From Chrysochromulina parva (Eukaryota > Haptophyta > Prymnesiales > Chrysochromulinaceae), in the NCBI GenBank assembly GCA_002887195.1, contig PJAB01000608.1, forward strand, positions 1 to 23,182: a stretch of DNA of 23,182 nt, in the 5' to 3' direction. The notes beneath the pieces are model-generated. The model did not search any database. It saw only the letters and a program-made list of their open reading frames with translations, and was not told the DNA's origin. Positions 1 to 9,408 of the stretch are shown here, in pieces. Within the stretch, counting starts at the first letter, position 1. Each line of letters begins with the position of its first letter. A program made the position numbers and the translations under genes.

Positions 1-1
1 C

Positions 2-1075
2 ACGTGGCTGCACGCCCAGGCGCCTCCACCCGCCGAGGACGACGCGCTGGCACTGCTTCGGCTGGTGCGCTTTCCGCTGCTGAGTCGCGAGTTTGTGCAA
101 GAGACGGTGCACAACGAGCCATTGCTGAGGACATTTGCTGGCATGCAGGTGCTTAGTCAGTCCTTACTTGGCGCACTGCATGGCAACTCGGCGCGTCGTC
201 GTATGGGCTTTGAGAAGCTCTACATTGTGGGCGGGTACGAAGAAGGCAGTGGTGCTCCGTTGGCCACCTTTTGCCGGTTCGACTCCATGGCAAATGTGTG
301 GGAGGCGATGGCGCCGATGTCCACGGCACGAGACGAGTTGACAGCGGCGGTGGTCGATGGCAAGCTGTATGCGATGGGCGGCAATGATGCAGATGGTGAG
401 TCGCTCAGCTTCGTCGAGCGGTACGATCCGGCGAAGAATGCCTGGGAGGCAGTCGCACCGATGTCCACGGCACGAAAAGGTTTGGCGGCTGCGGCGGTTG
501 ATGGCAAGCTGTATGTGATGGGTGGCCATGACAACCAAAACCGGCTCGGCTCCGTCGAGCGGTACGATCCGGCGAAGAATGCCTGGGAGGCAGTCGCACC
601 GACGTCCACGGCACGATACGATTTGGCGGCGGCGGTGGTCGATGGCAAGCTGTATGTGATGGGCGGCGCTGATGCAGCTGGAACGGTGTCCAGCTCCGTC
701 GAGCGGTACGATCCGGCGAAGAATGTCTGGGAGGCAGTCACACCGATGTGCATGGCACGAGACGCTCCGGCGGCGGCGGTGGTTGATGGCAAGTTGTATG
801 TGATGGGCGGCTATGACCACCAACACCCGCTCAGCTCCGTCGAGCGATACGATCCGGCGAAGAATGCCTGGGAGGCAGTCGCACCGATGTCCACGGCACG
901 AATCGCTTCGGCGGCGGCGGTGTCTGATGGCAAGCTGTATGTGATGGGCGGCTATGACGGCCAAGGCCGGCTCAGCTCCGTCGAGCAGTACGATCCGGCG
1001 AAGGACGAGTGGGTGGCAATGGCCAGCATGGCGCTCATCACAGAGAGGAGTTGTTTTTGTGCCGTATCCATGTGA
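2..1075 (+). CDS. BACK-Kelch repeat protein (KLHL-like), 5' end missing
   Basis: The reading frame is open from the window edge to a TGA at 1073-1075 (357 residues), so the true start lies upstream. The first ~45 residues (LLRLVRFPLLSREFV, then an NEPLLR motif) look like the end of a BACK domain, the linker between BTB and Kelch in KLHL proteins. Six Kelch blades follow, each with a KLYxMGG strand, a V-E-R/Q-YDP turn and a W-E/V-A motif; blades are 47-48 residues apart. Six blades are enough to close a beta-propeller. Known KLHL proteins use BTB-BACK to bind Cullin-3 and the propeller to capture ubiquitylation substrates; that role here is inferred because the BTB is not in the window. The blades are almost identical in DNA, pointing to recent duplication or gene conversion. 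A 310-residue antisense frame is a shadow. Confidence 0.88.
   Translation, partial: TWLHAQAPPPAEDDALALLRLVRFPLLSREFVQETVHNEPLLRTFAGMQVLSQSLLGALHGNSARRRMGFEKLYIVGGYEEGSGAPLATFCRFDSMANVWEAMAPMSTARDELTAAVVDGKLYAMGGNDADGESLSFVERYDPAKNAWEAVAPMSTARKGLAAAAVDGKLYVMGGHDNQNRLGSVERYDPAKNAWEAVAPTSTARYDLAAAVVDGKLYVMGGADAAGTVSSSVERYDPAKNVWEAVTPMCMARDAPAAAVVDGKLYVMGGYDHQHPLSSVERYDPAKNAWEAVAPMSTARIASAAAVSDGKLYVMGGYDGQGRLSSVEQYDPAKDEWVAMASMALITERSCFCAVSM
421..1010 (+). repeat. Tandem Kelch-blade DNA repeat, period 141-144 bp
   Basis: The GTACGATCCGGCGAAG block recurs at about 421, 562, 706, 847 and 988, giving spacings of 141, 144, 141 and 141 bp. Framework segments are nearly identical between copies, while the short loop after MGG and the segment after the TAR motif differ in each copy. 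It is wholly in frame and creates blades 2-6 of the Kelch protein. Confidence 0.85.
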
Positions 1076-2078
1076 ACATGTGTACACTCTAAACAATCGT
1101 TCAGTGTCATAAACTCAACCGTACTGGAACCTTGTACTTAAATTCATCTATCACTGTACTCGCGCGAACCATACATCCCGGATCCCCTCTTCCCCTGCCG
1201 GCCGGGCCTGACGGCTAACACGTAAGTTCACTCGTAAATTTCTCGCGGTGTACCCCACTGGACTGTACACCTTCAAGAGAGGTTCTGAGACGTGCAAGGG
1301 GAGACGTGTGCACAGACATAACAGCTACATTAACAGTGAGTGAGTGAGTGAGTGAGAGTGAGTGAGTGAGTCAGTGAGTCAGTGAGCTCACAACAGCTAA
1401 CAGGCATTCGTTCGGTTCCGGTTCTACTCTCTGCTGTACTCGCCGTTCCATTTTAACTGACCGTATCGAACCCGAGCGTTCGTCGGACGTCGCCCCCGCG
1501 TCCCGTGCCTCGGCGCACGCCCAGCCCGCTGCCCGCACCCCACCGCCACCCCCGCCGGCGAAGGTCCCGGGCTCCCGGCCACCACCCGCACAGCCGGACC
1601 CCGCAGGACGACCACGCTCCACGGTCCACGCGAGACGCGTTCCTAGACGCGCTACGCCCTAAAAAGCTAAAGCAAAAAGCTCGTATTTTCCGAATTTTGT
1701 AGCCGTCGTGGAAAACCGTTTAACTCAAACCCGTGAAAGCCAACAGCGAACAGGGGGGCGCACACCAATTCTGATGTTGCTCGAGCCGGCAGGCGGCACC
1801 TGGCCTCGTGATCTCGGTCGTGTCACACATGCTGCATGGCATGTTGGTATCCACTTGAATGCCTCAGCTTACCGCAGGATTGCAGGTGACCTCCAGGTGC
1901 GAGGCGTCCGGCGTCCAGGAGCGCTTGTGGTCGCTCACGAGCCACCCGTCCCAACCCATATGCGCACATGCCCATATCTGCCCATCTCCGAGGCCTTCCG
2001 AGGTAGCCGCCCTCGGAACTGCATCCAGCTCCAGGCGCGCCCTCCGGAGGACCATCCTGGCAGGCTCCTCCACCTCTT
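1076..2078. other. Intergenic region between convergent genes, no supported gene
   Basis: About 1 kb lies between the Kelch stop and the demethylase stop. Reading frames here are short and lack recognisable domains. It holds a GTGA microsatellite (about 1335-1386) and a very GC-rich stretch (about 1490-1640). A minus-strand frame at 1864-2172 was considered as an extra 3' exon of the demethylase, but no splice connection or domain supports it. Confidence 0.6.
1335..1386. repeat. GTGA tetranucleotide microsatellite
   Basis: A run of imperfect GTGA/GTCA units lies in the spacer between the Kelch and demethylase 3' ends. It is a simple-sequence repeat with no evident function. Confidence 0.9.
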
Positions 2079-4559
2079 TCAGAGGATGTCGTTGAGCCGC
2101 GCGCTCAGCCGTTGCACCATCATCTCGAGAAGGTGCTTCTCGTGCCGTTGCCACGCGACAACTCGGCCGCAATGCCGTTCGCTCGCAAAGCTGCGCCCGG
2201 CGCGCGCAGCGGCTCCCTCCGCCGCCTCCGCCTTCGTCTCCGACGTCCCCGAGTGCAGTTGAAGCACCTGAGCGGCGTGAAGCACCGCCATGTCCATAGA
2301 GAGGTGTGAATTCACAGCCATGTCCGCGGAGAGGGCGGCTGCCCCCGCGCTGCCCCCGTGGGCATCCGATGGCGGGGGCTCGGCGGCGGTGCGCGCGCTC
2401 TCGTACAAGCGCAGGAGGCTATCAGCGTGCTGGAGGCACGCAGAGAGTGGCACACCGATCGTGGAGCGCGCGGCGGCGGCGGCGGCGGCGCCGCCCGCAC
2501 CCGCGGAGCTCTTTGGAGGAGGCTCGAGGGCGGTGACGCCGCTTAGGAAGAGGTCGCGGCCGCACTCAAGGCAAGTGAGCGCGTCCTCCTCAAAGGTCTG
2601 GAAGCCATTTGTCGCGCGTCCCAGGCTGCAGAACTCGTCGCAGTGCTCCTTGGGCGGTGGAGCCCAATGGAGTCTGTGGAGCGGCTGCTTTCTTGGGTCC
2701 TTGCCGTGCTCACGCCACGCCTCCTTTGCGATGCGGGCCGTCACCTTTTCTTGGCGCCGCTGGTCGATGTTGCATGCGGCTGCGAGGTGCGCGAGCACGG
2801 CAGTGTCCACCGGCGAGTGACCGAGCAGCAGCAGATGGCGGCAGCCAGTGGGCAGGGTCTCCCGGCTACGGAGCTCCTCCTCGACGACCGCCGTCAGCTC
2901 TGGCAGAACCCAATCCGCGGTCGAAAGCGAGATGGGTGGCGTTGTGGCGAGCGCGAGCCGCCACAGGAGGCGCTCGACAGAGAAGACGGGCGTTCGCCGA
3001 TGGCGCACGTAGCACTGCATCGCATTCCGCCCAAACGGGAGCCAGTCGGCCGAGGCAAAGTTGACTGCTTCTGCCACATTGAAGCCGTGAGAGAAGCCAG
3101 CGTGATAGGCGCGAGGGAAAGTGACGATGAACTCTCCCGCGCGCTGTTGCAGAGTGTACACGGGCACGCCCTGTGCCTCGAGGTCGGCGGGCGCGACCAT
3201 CGCGACGAGCTGGTAGAGCAAGTCGGGCGCATCCTGGAAGACTGAGGGCAGCAGCGCGCGCGTCGCCTTTTCGAACTTGGACGCCGCCACTGCCGGCACT
3301 ACGTACCATGTCTTGGTGGCTCCTGCATGCAGATGGCTGCATGAGAACATCCACAGGTCCTCCGTGTGCCAGCAGAAGGCGCCAAAGAGGCCGCCCACGT
3401 AGAGCCAGGGCGACGAGACCCCCGGCACATCGACCGTCTCGTCGAGCAATGAGCCTTTGGCGCGAGCGAGATTCTTGAGATTCCACGCGCCGCCGTCAAG
3501 GCCGTCGAAGCCCGAGCTGCGAGCACGGGGACGAACGAGAGCGGCGGTGAGCGAGGGGGCGAACGAGAGCGGCGGGGAGCACGGGGAGATTGCGGGGAGA
3601 TTGCGTGGAGATTGCGTGGAGATTGCGTGGAGATTGCGGGGAGATTGCGGGGAGATTGCGGGAGATCGAGCGCGGGGCGTTGGTCAGCGGGTGGCGCACA
3701 GGGCGGCGGCGGCCAGCAGCGGCGGCGACCGGCGGCGGTGGCGACCGGCGGCGGTGGGGGGGGATGGTTGGGGGGGAGTTGGGGGGGGGAGTCGGCGGCC
3801 ATGCGCGTGCAAGGTGACTCTACCTGTGGGTGGACGTGTCAAGGTCTGCGCCGTAGGGCACGATGAGGTGCTCGCTCTCGGTCCGCACGAGGCGCCAGAA
3901 AAGGCGCTCGAGCTCCTTCTCCTCCTGCCGCTGCGCCGCGCTCACCGACTTCGGGCCCCCCGGCGGCACCACGTCCGCCACGGCCGCCTCCTTAGCTGCC
4001 TGCTGGCGCCGCCGCTTGACCGCACGCTCCTCATGTACGGCGGTGTCGGCGTCGGCGGCGGCCAGGGTGTCGTTGGGGTCCGTGTGAACGTTCTCCGTGT
4101 ACGGGCCGACGCGGTGGCGCTCGCAAAAGGCAGCCTTCATCTCCTCAGCCTGCGCGCGGAAGGCGGCGAGCGTCGTGCTGGGCGCCATCTGGAAGCTGCA
4201 CCCCTGCTGCAGCTTGTGCAGCGGCATCAGCCGTGGCTCGAAGGCCATCGAATCGGGCAGCTCGAACGCCTTTTCGCGCCATCCGTCCGGCGGTACGATC
4301 TTGCATGCGCCGAACGCTTGCGCCTCGCGCCGCACGTGCGCAATGTACCCGATCGGGTCTTGGAACTGGGCGACCGTCGGGTAGAAGGTCGGAGCCTCTG
4401 GAAGCTCGACGTCGTTCATGCGGTCGATCAGCTGCGAATTGCGCAGCGCGAGACGCAGGTGTTGACGCTCCGCCTGGCTCATTGCGGCCTCGACGTCGTC
4501 GATGCCCATGCGCTTCGCGGGCTTGTGCGTGCGCATAGGCCGCTGCTCTCTGCCGCCGC

Positions 4560-4602
<43 letters not shown>

Positions 4603-5306
4603 CTCTCCGCCGCCAGCGCCCTCACCGGCGCTCTCGCCTACCAGTACGTCCCTGTGGGTCGATGCAGCGGAGGCCGCCTCTGTTGCTCCGGTGCCAGTGT
4701 CGGCCAGAGCGCCATCGGGCGCCATCTCAGAGCCCCTGGCCCCGCACGCCAGCTCGTCTGTACCCTCCATGCCATCGTCGTGTAGCGGCACGGGCGGCGC
4801 ATGCAGCGCTGACGTGGACCTGCGAACGCGAGCGAGCAAGCGGGCGTGAACGCGCGGCGAGCGGTGCGTGCAGGTGGGAGACACACGCTCGGCGGCGGCG
4901 CACACCTGCTCCGATTGGGCTGGAAGTGCACGCAGATGTCGAGGGGGTTGTTCGCCTGCATACACGGCCGTTTCCGGCCTTGATCGTGCAGAGGGCACGG
5001 CTTGTTGCTCATCGCGTCGACGCGCCCTCGGATCTTCTTGGACGAGAATTTCTTGGCCAAATCCTTGTAGTTCCGAAACCCGGACATGGATGAGAGATGC
5101 TCTAGATATTCTGTTGATATCGCGTCGGGGCGAACCGACAGGCATGCGGCGCACGTCTGCCTCCTGTCGGATTGCTCGAGAGTGCATACTTGGCACGCCC
5201 ACATTGGTTGAGGGGTGCTTTGCGGCAGGGGGGGTGGGCTTTGGGTTGGGATGTGCTCGTTCGTGCGTCTTCTGACTCTTCTCGGCGCCCCTCGAGCTTT
5301 TTGCAT
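2079..5306 (-). CDS. KDM5: KDM5-type histone demethylase: RanBP2 finger, JmjN, JmjC
   Basis: I assemble three exons, 5306-4906, 4819-3824 and 3516-2079, giving 2835 nt or 944 residues; both junctions keep frame. A RanBP2-type zinc finger lies at about 36-55 (W-x-C-x2-C...C-x2-C). JmjN is at about 272-315 (ELPEAPTFYPT...KIVPP). JmjC has the Fe(II) triad H516, E518, H604; the 88-residue H-to-H spacing equals that of human KDM5A. Splicing 2 restores YGADLDTSTH-SSGFDG before AWNLKN, as in KDM5 proteins. A remnant C5HC2 finger follows (CLECGRDLFLSG...CLQH). The family removes H3K4me2/3 in the nucleus using Fe(II) and 2-oxoglutarate. ARID, PHD and FYR domains are not seen, so it is nearest the plant JMJ14/18 layout. 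A second in-frame ATG at 5204 directly precedes the finger and could be the true start. Poly-Gly (around 4560-4605) and poly-Ala tracts interrupt the domains. Confidence 0.87.
3517..3823 (-). other. Demethylase intron 2 (307 nt, GT-AG) containing an 11-bp minisatellite
   Basis: The minus-strand donor is CCACAG|GTAGAG at 3823 and the acceptor is GCTCGCAG|CTCGGG at 3517, phase 2. Joining the exons gives YGADLDTSTHSSGFDG, which matches the conserved stretch between the FWRLV motif and the WNL motif in KDM5 proteins. The intron has a G-run near 3765-3790 and a tandem repeat. Confidence 0.88.
3586..3662. repeat. 11-bp tandem repeat, about 7 copies, inside an intron
   Basis: GAGATTGCGKG repeats start at 3586, 3597, 3608, 3619, 3630, 3641 and 3652 with no length variation. 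On the transcribed (minus) strand each unit is pyrimidine-rich and they sit 70-145 nt upstream of the 3' splice site. Confidence 0.92.
4820..4905 (-). other. Demethylase intron 1 (86 nt, GT-AG)
   Basis: On the minus strand the donor is AGCAG|GTGTGC at 4905 and the acceptor is TTCGCAG|GTCC at 4820. It interrupts a codon in phase 2 and moves translation from the frame of the RanBP2 finger to the frame of JmjN. The need for this frame switch between two recognisable domains is the main support. Confidence 0.75.
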
Positions 5307-5418
5307 GTCTATTTAGTTTCCCACAGTCCCCACAGGCAACAGGGACGCTAAAATAGAAGATACAAATTTGAAACCGCAACACGTTTGCTTGTTTGCGCAT
5401 GTCAAACTCAGCGGAGGC

Positions 5419-7581
5419 TCAGGTCAGCCCTACGTGCACTTGGTGGGCCACGAGCTCATGCGGCGTGAGCGGCTGGCGCGCGAGCGCACTCACGAGCATC
5501 GCGAATTGGCGGCGCGACGCGTCGACGAGGCCGGCCCAAGCCGCGCCGACGGGTAGCGCTCCCTCGGTGCACACCTCACGATGAAGGGACAGGACCAGGG
5601 CGAGCACCGCGGTGATCAGTGAGGCGGTGGGCAGCCCGGCGGCATGCAAGAGGCAACGGCTCGTCGCTGCGTGCAGGTAGGCGTCGTGCGCCGCATGTAG
5701 CTCGCGCACGGACGTGGCGCTCACGATGGCGCTCTCAAGCTCTGTGTAGCAGTGGCCACACACGTACGCGATGAAGTGCGCCTGCATGCTATTCACAAAG
5801 TGGCGCAGCTCGTGCACGTGCAGCCGGAGCAAATGCCATGCATGCGCCTCCTCGAGGTCGCCCCGGCCCTGGTGGTCGTGGTGGTCGTGCGGCTTGTGCT
5901 CGTGCTGCAGGGTCGTCCAGATCGCGCTGAGCGCGGCCGCCGCGCGCCGCACGCGCAGGATGAGACGGAAGAGGTTTGCGTACTGGTCCATCGCCTTTGC
6001 ACTGATGACCGCATCCAACGGCGCCGGGATGGGCAGCTCGAGGCGCAGCGCGTCGAAAGCGCCGATGCGGTGCCTGAGTTCCTCTGGAGACGCCCCGCTC
6101 GTCGCTGCGGACGCCGCCAGCCGCCCAGCGCCAGCCGCCGTCCCAGCGTTAGCGCCGTCGTGAGCGTTAGCGCCCCCACCGAGCCCAGCGCCCTCGTCTG
6201 GCGCACACACGAGCGCCAGCGTCGCTGCATACGGCGCGAGCTCCTCGCCGCTCTCGTCATCGACCTCCGAGAGTCGGAGCGCCGTATCGAGCGCCCGCCG
6301 GAGCACGCCGTGCCTGCGGGAGGTCAGGGACCTTCCCTTGCGCAGGTCCTCTTGCAACGAGTCGACCAAGGCCGTGCCAAAGTCCGCCGAGCCGCCGAGG
6401 GCGAAGCGGCGCAGCGCCCCGAGGAGCGGCAGCAGACGATGCTCGTGAAGCATGAGCATCACCGACGCGTGCCCGAGCCACATGTGCGTCTGCTCGATCG
6501 GCTGCACCACGCAGGCAGCGATGGCCACGTCTATGGGCGCCGTGTGCGCCGCGCGCGAGACGCTCTCGCCGTCCTCGTCCTCGTCCTCCTCGTCCTCCTC
6601 GTCCTCCTCGTCCTCCTCGTCCTCCTCGTCCTCGTCCTCGTCGTCCTCGCCCGAAAAAGGACGGTTGCTTGCACGGCCACCCTGCACCGCGGCTGAGCCG
6701 CCTGTGGCTGCCATCAGCATCCCGACGCGGCTGTCGACGATCCTGCTCTGCGGGAGGCCTTGCCAGTGCTCCCCACTGCCTGCGGCCGCGGCGGCAATGG
6801 CATAGAGCTCCGACCAGGCCATGGAGGGCGGTGGCATGGCTTTCTGCATCCAAGAGAGGCGCTCGATACGGCGCTGAGCACTTAGAGATGCAGGGGGTGG
6901 AGAGCCGAGGGGTGCTCGATACGGCGCTGAGCCGCGGGGCGAGCCTGGTGGCGTCGCGTCCGTGGGAGGGACGGCGATGACGAGGGGCGGCACATGCCGG
7001 GCATGCGAGCCTGCCATTTGTGAGGACGACGCCGGCGATCGACCCCCCACCCGCGCCCCCCCTCTTGTAAAGTCCATCACCTGCAGTGGCGCAGCCGAGG
7101 CGCTGATGTGCGCACCAGCAGCGGCGGCGGCGGCGAAGGAGCCGTTGGAGCCGTTGGAGCCGTTGGAGCCGTTGGCGCCCTCGGCGGCGCTCGCGGCCGC
7201 CTCGAGAGCTGTGCTCGTCACGGCGCGCGAGATCAGCCCTCGCTCTAGGGCAAGGCTCTCGAGAGCGCTTCGTTCGTATGCGTCGCGAGGCGGCAGGGCG
7301 GCGCCGGCGACCTCGAGCGCCGAGCGCAGCTGTGGGATAGTCCAGCGCGGGAGCGAGGGGAAGCCGACTGGCAAGGCCGCGCCGGCGGTCAAGGCAGCGG
7401 AGGCAGGGCTGCCAGGAAGAGGCGAGGTGCCAGCAAGAAGGGAAAGGGAGGATGGTCCTCGAGAGAGGGCTGCGGCGCGTCCTGTCACCGGGATCGAAGT
7501 GCCCACGGCGGCGGCGGCGGCCCTCGCCGCTCCTTGGGCGGCCCTCGCCGCCGTTCGCTCGCTTGTGGAGAGCTCGTCTTC

Positions 7582-7612
<31 letters not shown>

Positions 7613-9375
7613 ACCCCGCCGCCGGCCGCGCCCGCCGCGCCCGCCGCGCCCGCCGCGCCGCCCGCCGTGCCCGCTGCGTCCACGGCGCCCGCTGCTGCCT
7701 CCGCGTCCGCAGCCGGCGGCATGCCACCCATAGCCGAGTCGCGACGGGCAATGCGTGCCTCGAGCTGCGCGAGTCGCTCGCTGTACTGTCGGAGGAGCAC
7801 TTCCCTACCAGTGGCCACGAGCGCCAGCCGGGCATCCTCCTCCGCCCGGAGCCTCTCTGCTTCAGTGGCCGAGGCGGCCGCGGCGAAGCTGCGTGCCTGC
7901 GCCTGCTGCTCCTGCTGCTGCAGTAGCATCGCGCGCTGTTCGGCGAGTCGCTGCCGCCGGATGGTGTGCGCCTCGTCCGCCTCGGCCGCCACCGCGAGCT
8001 CGACCAGCGCAATCGACTCGCGCCGCGTGAGCAGCGCACGTGCGACGTACACTCGCTGGCGCCGCTCATCGATCGCGATGCTCGCCATGAGCCGCACGAG
8101 CTGATGCGCTTGGCGCCGTTGCTGCGCCTCACGGTACCGGTAGAGGGCACGCAGCTGTGATTCGTGCCGCACGAGTGGCAGGTGCGGCAGCGCGCTGCCT
8201 TGCCAGCCGAGCTCGTCGCGGGCGAAGCGCTTCGAGCGGCGCAGCAGGTGCCACGCACTCAGGCACTCAGTGAGCTGCTCGGTGCGCGCGCGCAGAAAGT
8301 GCGGCAGCTTCACCAGCCTCGATGCGGCGCGCCCCTCGGGCGTTTGGAAGGCGGTCGCGACGGGCACCGCCACCGCAGGCGGAACCTCGGTGCGTGTGCC
8401 GACCGCACTGGCTTCGGCACTTCCGCCAGCGGTTGTAGGCAGGCGCGGTACGGGCGCCGTGAACTCGCCGTGTGGGTCACTCGCCTCGCCCCAGAACAGC
8501 GCACGCCGCAGCCAGTGCAGCCACGGGCGCGCAGCGCAGCGGAAGAGGCGCCATAAGTGTGCCGGCGGCACGGCGCCCGGCACGGCGCCCGTACTCTCCC
8601 GGAGCTGCGCATGGAGCGCATTGAGAAGTGCGACGCCTGTGGGGAAGCCTTCGGGCAATCGGTCCCCGAATGGGGCGCCGTCATGGGCGCCGGCGCGGGA
8701 CGCGTCAGCGCCGTCATGGGCGCCGGCAAAGGTGACACGCCGCGACGGGCAGTTCACGCCCGCGCTGCCGCACCCGGCGACGGCGCCCATGACGGCGCCA
8801 TCATGCTCCAAAGCTGCAGCGGCCGAGGCGGCAGGCAGACGCTCAAAGCAAAGGTCGACAAGGGCCGCCTGCTGGCGCCGAAGGGCCGCTGAGTGCACGA
8901 GCGTGGCGAGGAGCGAGGTCACCGGGGCGACGGCCGCCGCCCTGCCCTCGTCCTCGTCCTCGTCGTCATGGTCCACTGCGGCTTGTCCTCGCCAGCGCGT
9001 GTACTGCGTGTTTCGATGCCGTTGAGTTTCGTCGTGACTCCATTGACGAAGCGCGGCCGCGTCGGGCAGCGCTGCGAGCGCGCGCGCGTGCCCACGCAGC
9101 CAGCGTGCGAGCGTGCGCCCGAACGCGAAGGCCACCGCGCCGTGCCGGTGCTCGCCGGAGGTCAGGGCAGCTGCAAGGCGTGCGAGAGCGGCAGCGTGTG
9201 AGCCCGCGAGCGCCAGCTCGCTCATGGCGTGTGCGAGTGTGGCCGCCGAGACGAGGGGAATTGCCAAATTTGGCACGGCGCGTAGCCGAGCGTAGGACAA
9301 CGCTCGGGACAACGCGGCGCTGCTGTGGCTGCTGCTGCCACTGCAGCCACCACTGCCGATGCCGCCGCCGCCGCT

Positions 9376-9408
<33 letters not shown>

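Noticed and set aside
164..1096. 310-residue antisense frame over the Kelch gene
   Set aside because: It mirrors the repeated Kelch codons, has no domain and arises from high GC with few stops in the repeat.
1864..2172. Minus-strand frame with GQIWACAHMGWDGW as an extra demethylase exon
   Set aside because: It looks somewhat protein-like, but no splice pair or family match connects it, and the upstream exon already ends in a stop at 2079.
1708..2262. 184-residue plus-strand frame before and over the demethylase 3' end
   Set aside because: It starts at a non-ATG codon, has no recognisable domain and overlaps conserved coding on the other strand.
3457..4785. 442-residue plus-strand frame opposite the demethylase
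   Set aside because: It runs antisense to JmjN and JmjC exons and across an intron, and shows only low-complexity Ala/Arg runs.
6962..8104. 380-residue plus-strand Ser/Ala/Pro-rich frame
   Set aside because: It is antisense to the central low-complexity region of the GCP6-like gene.
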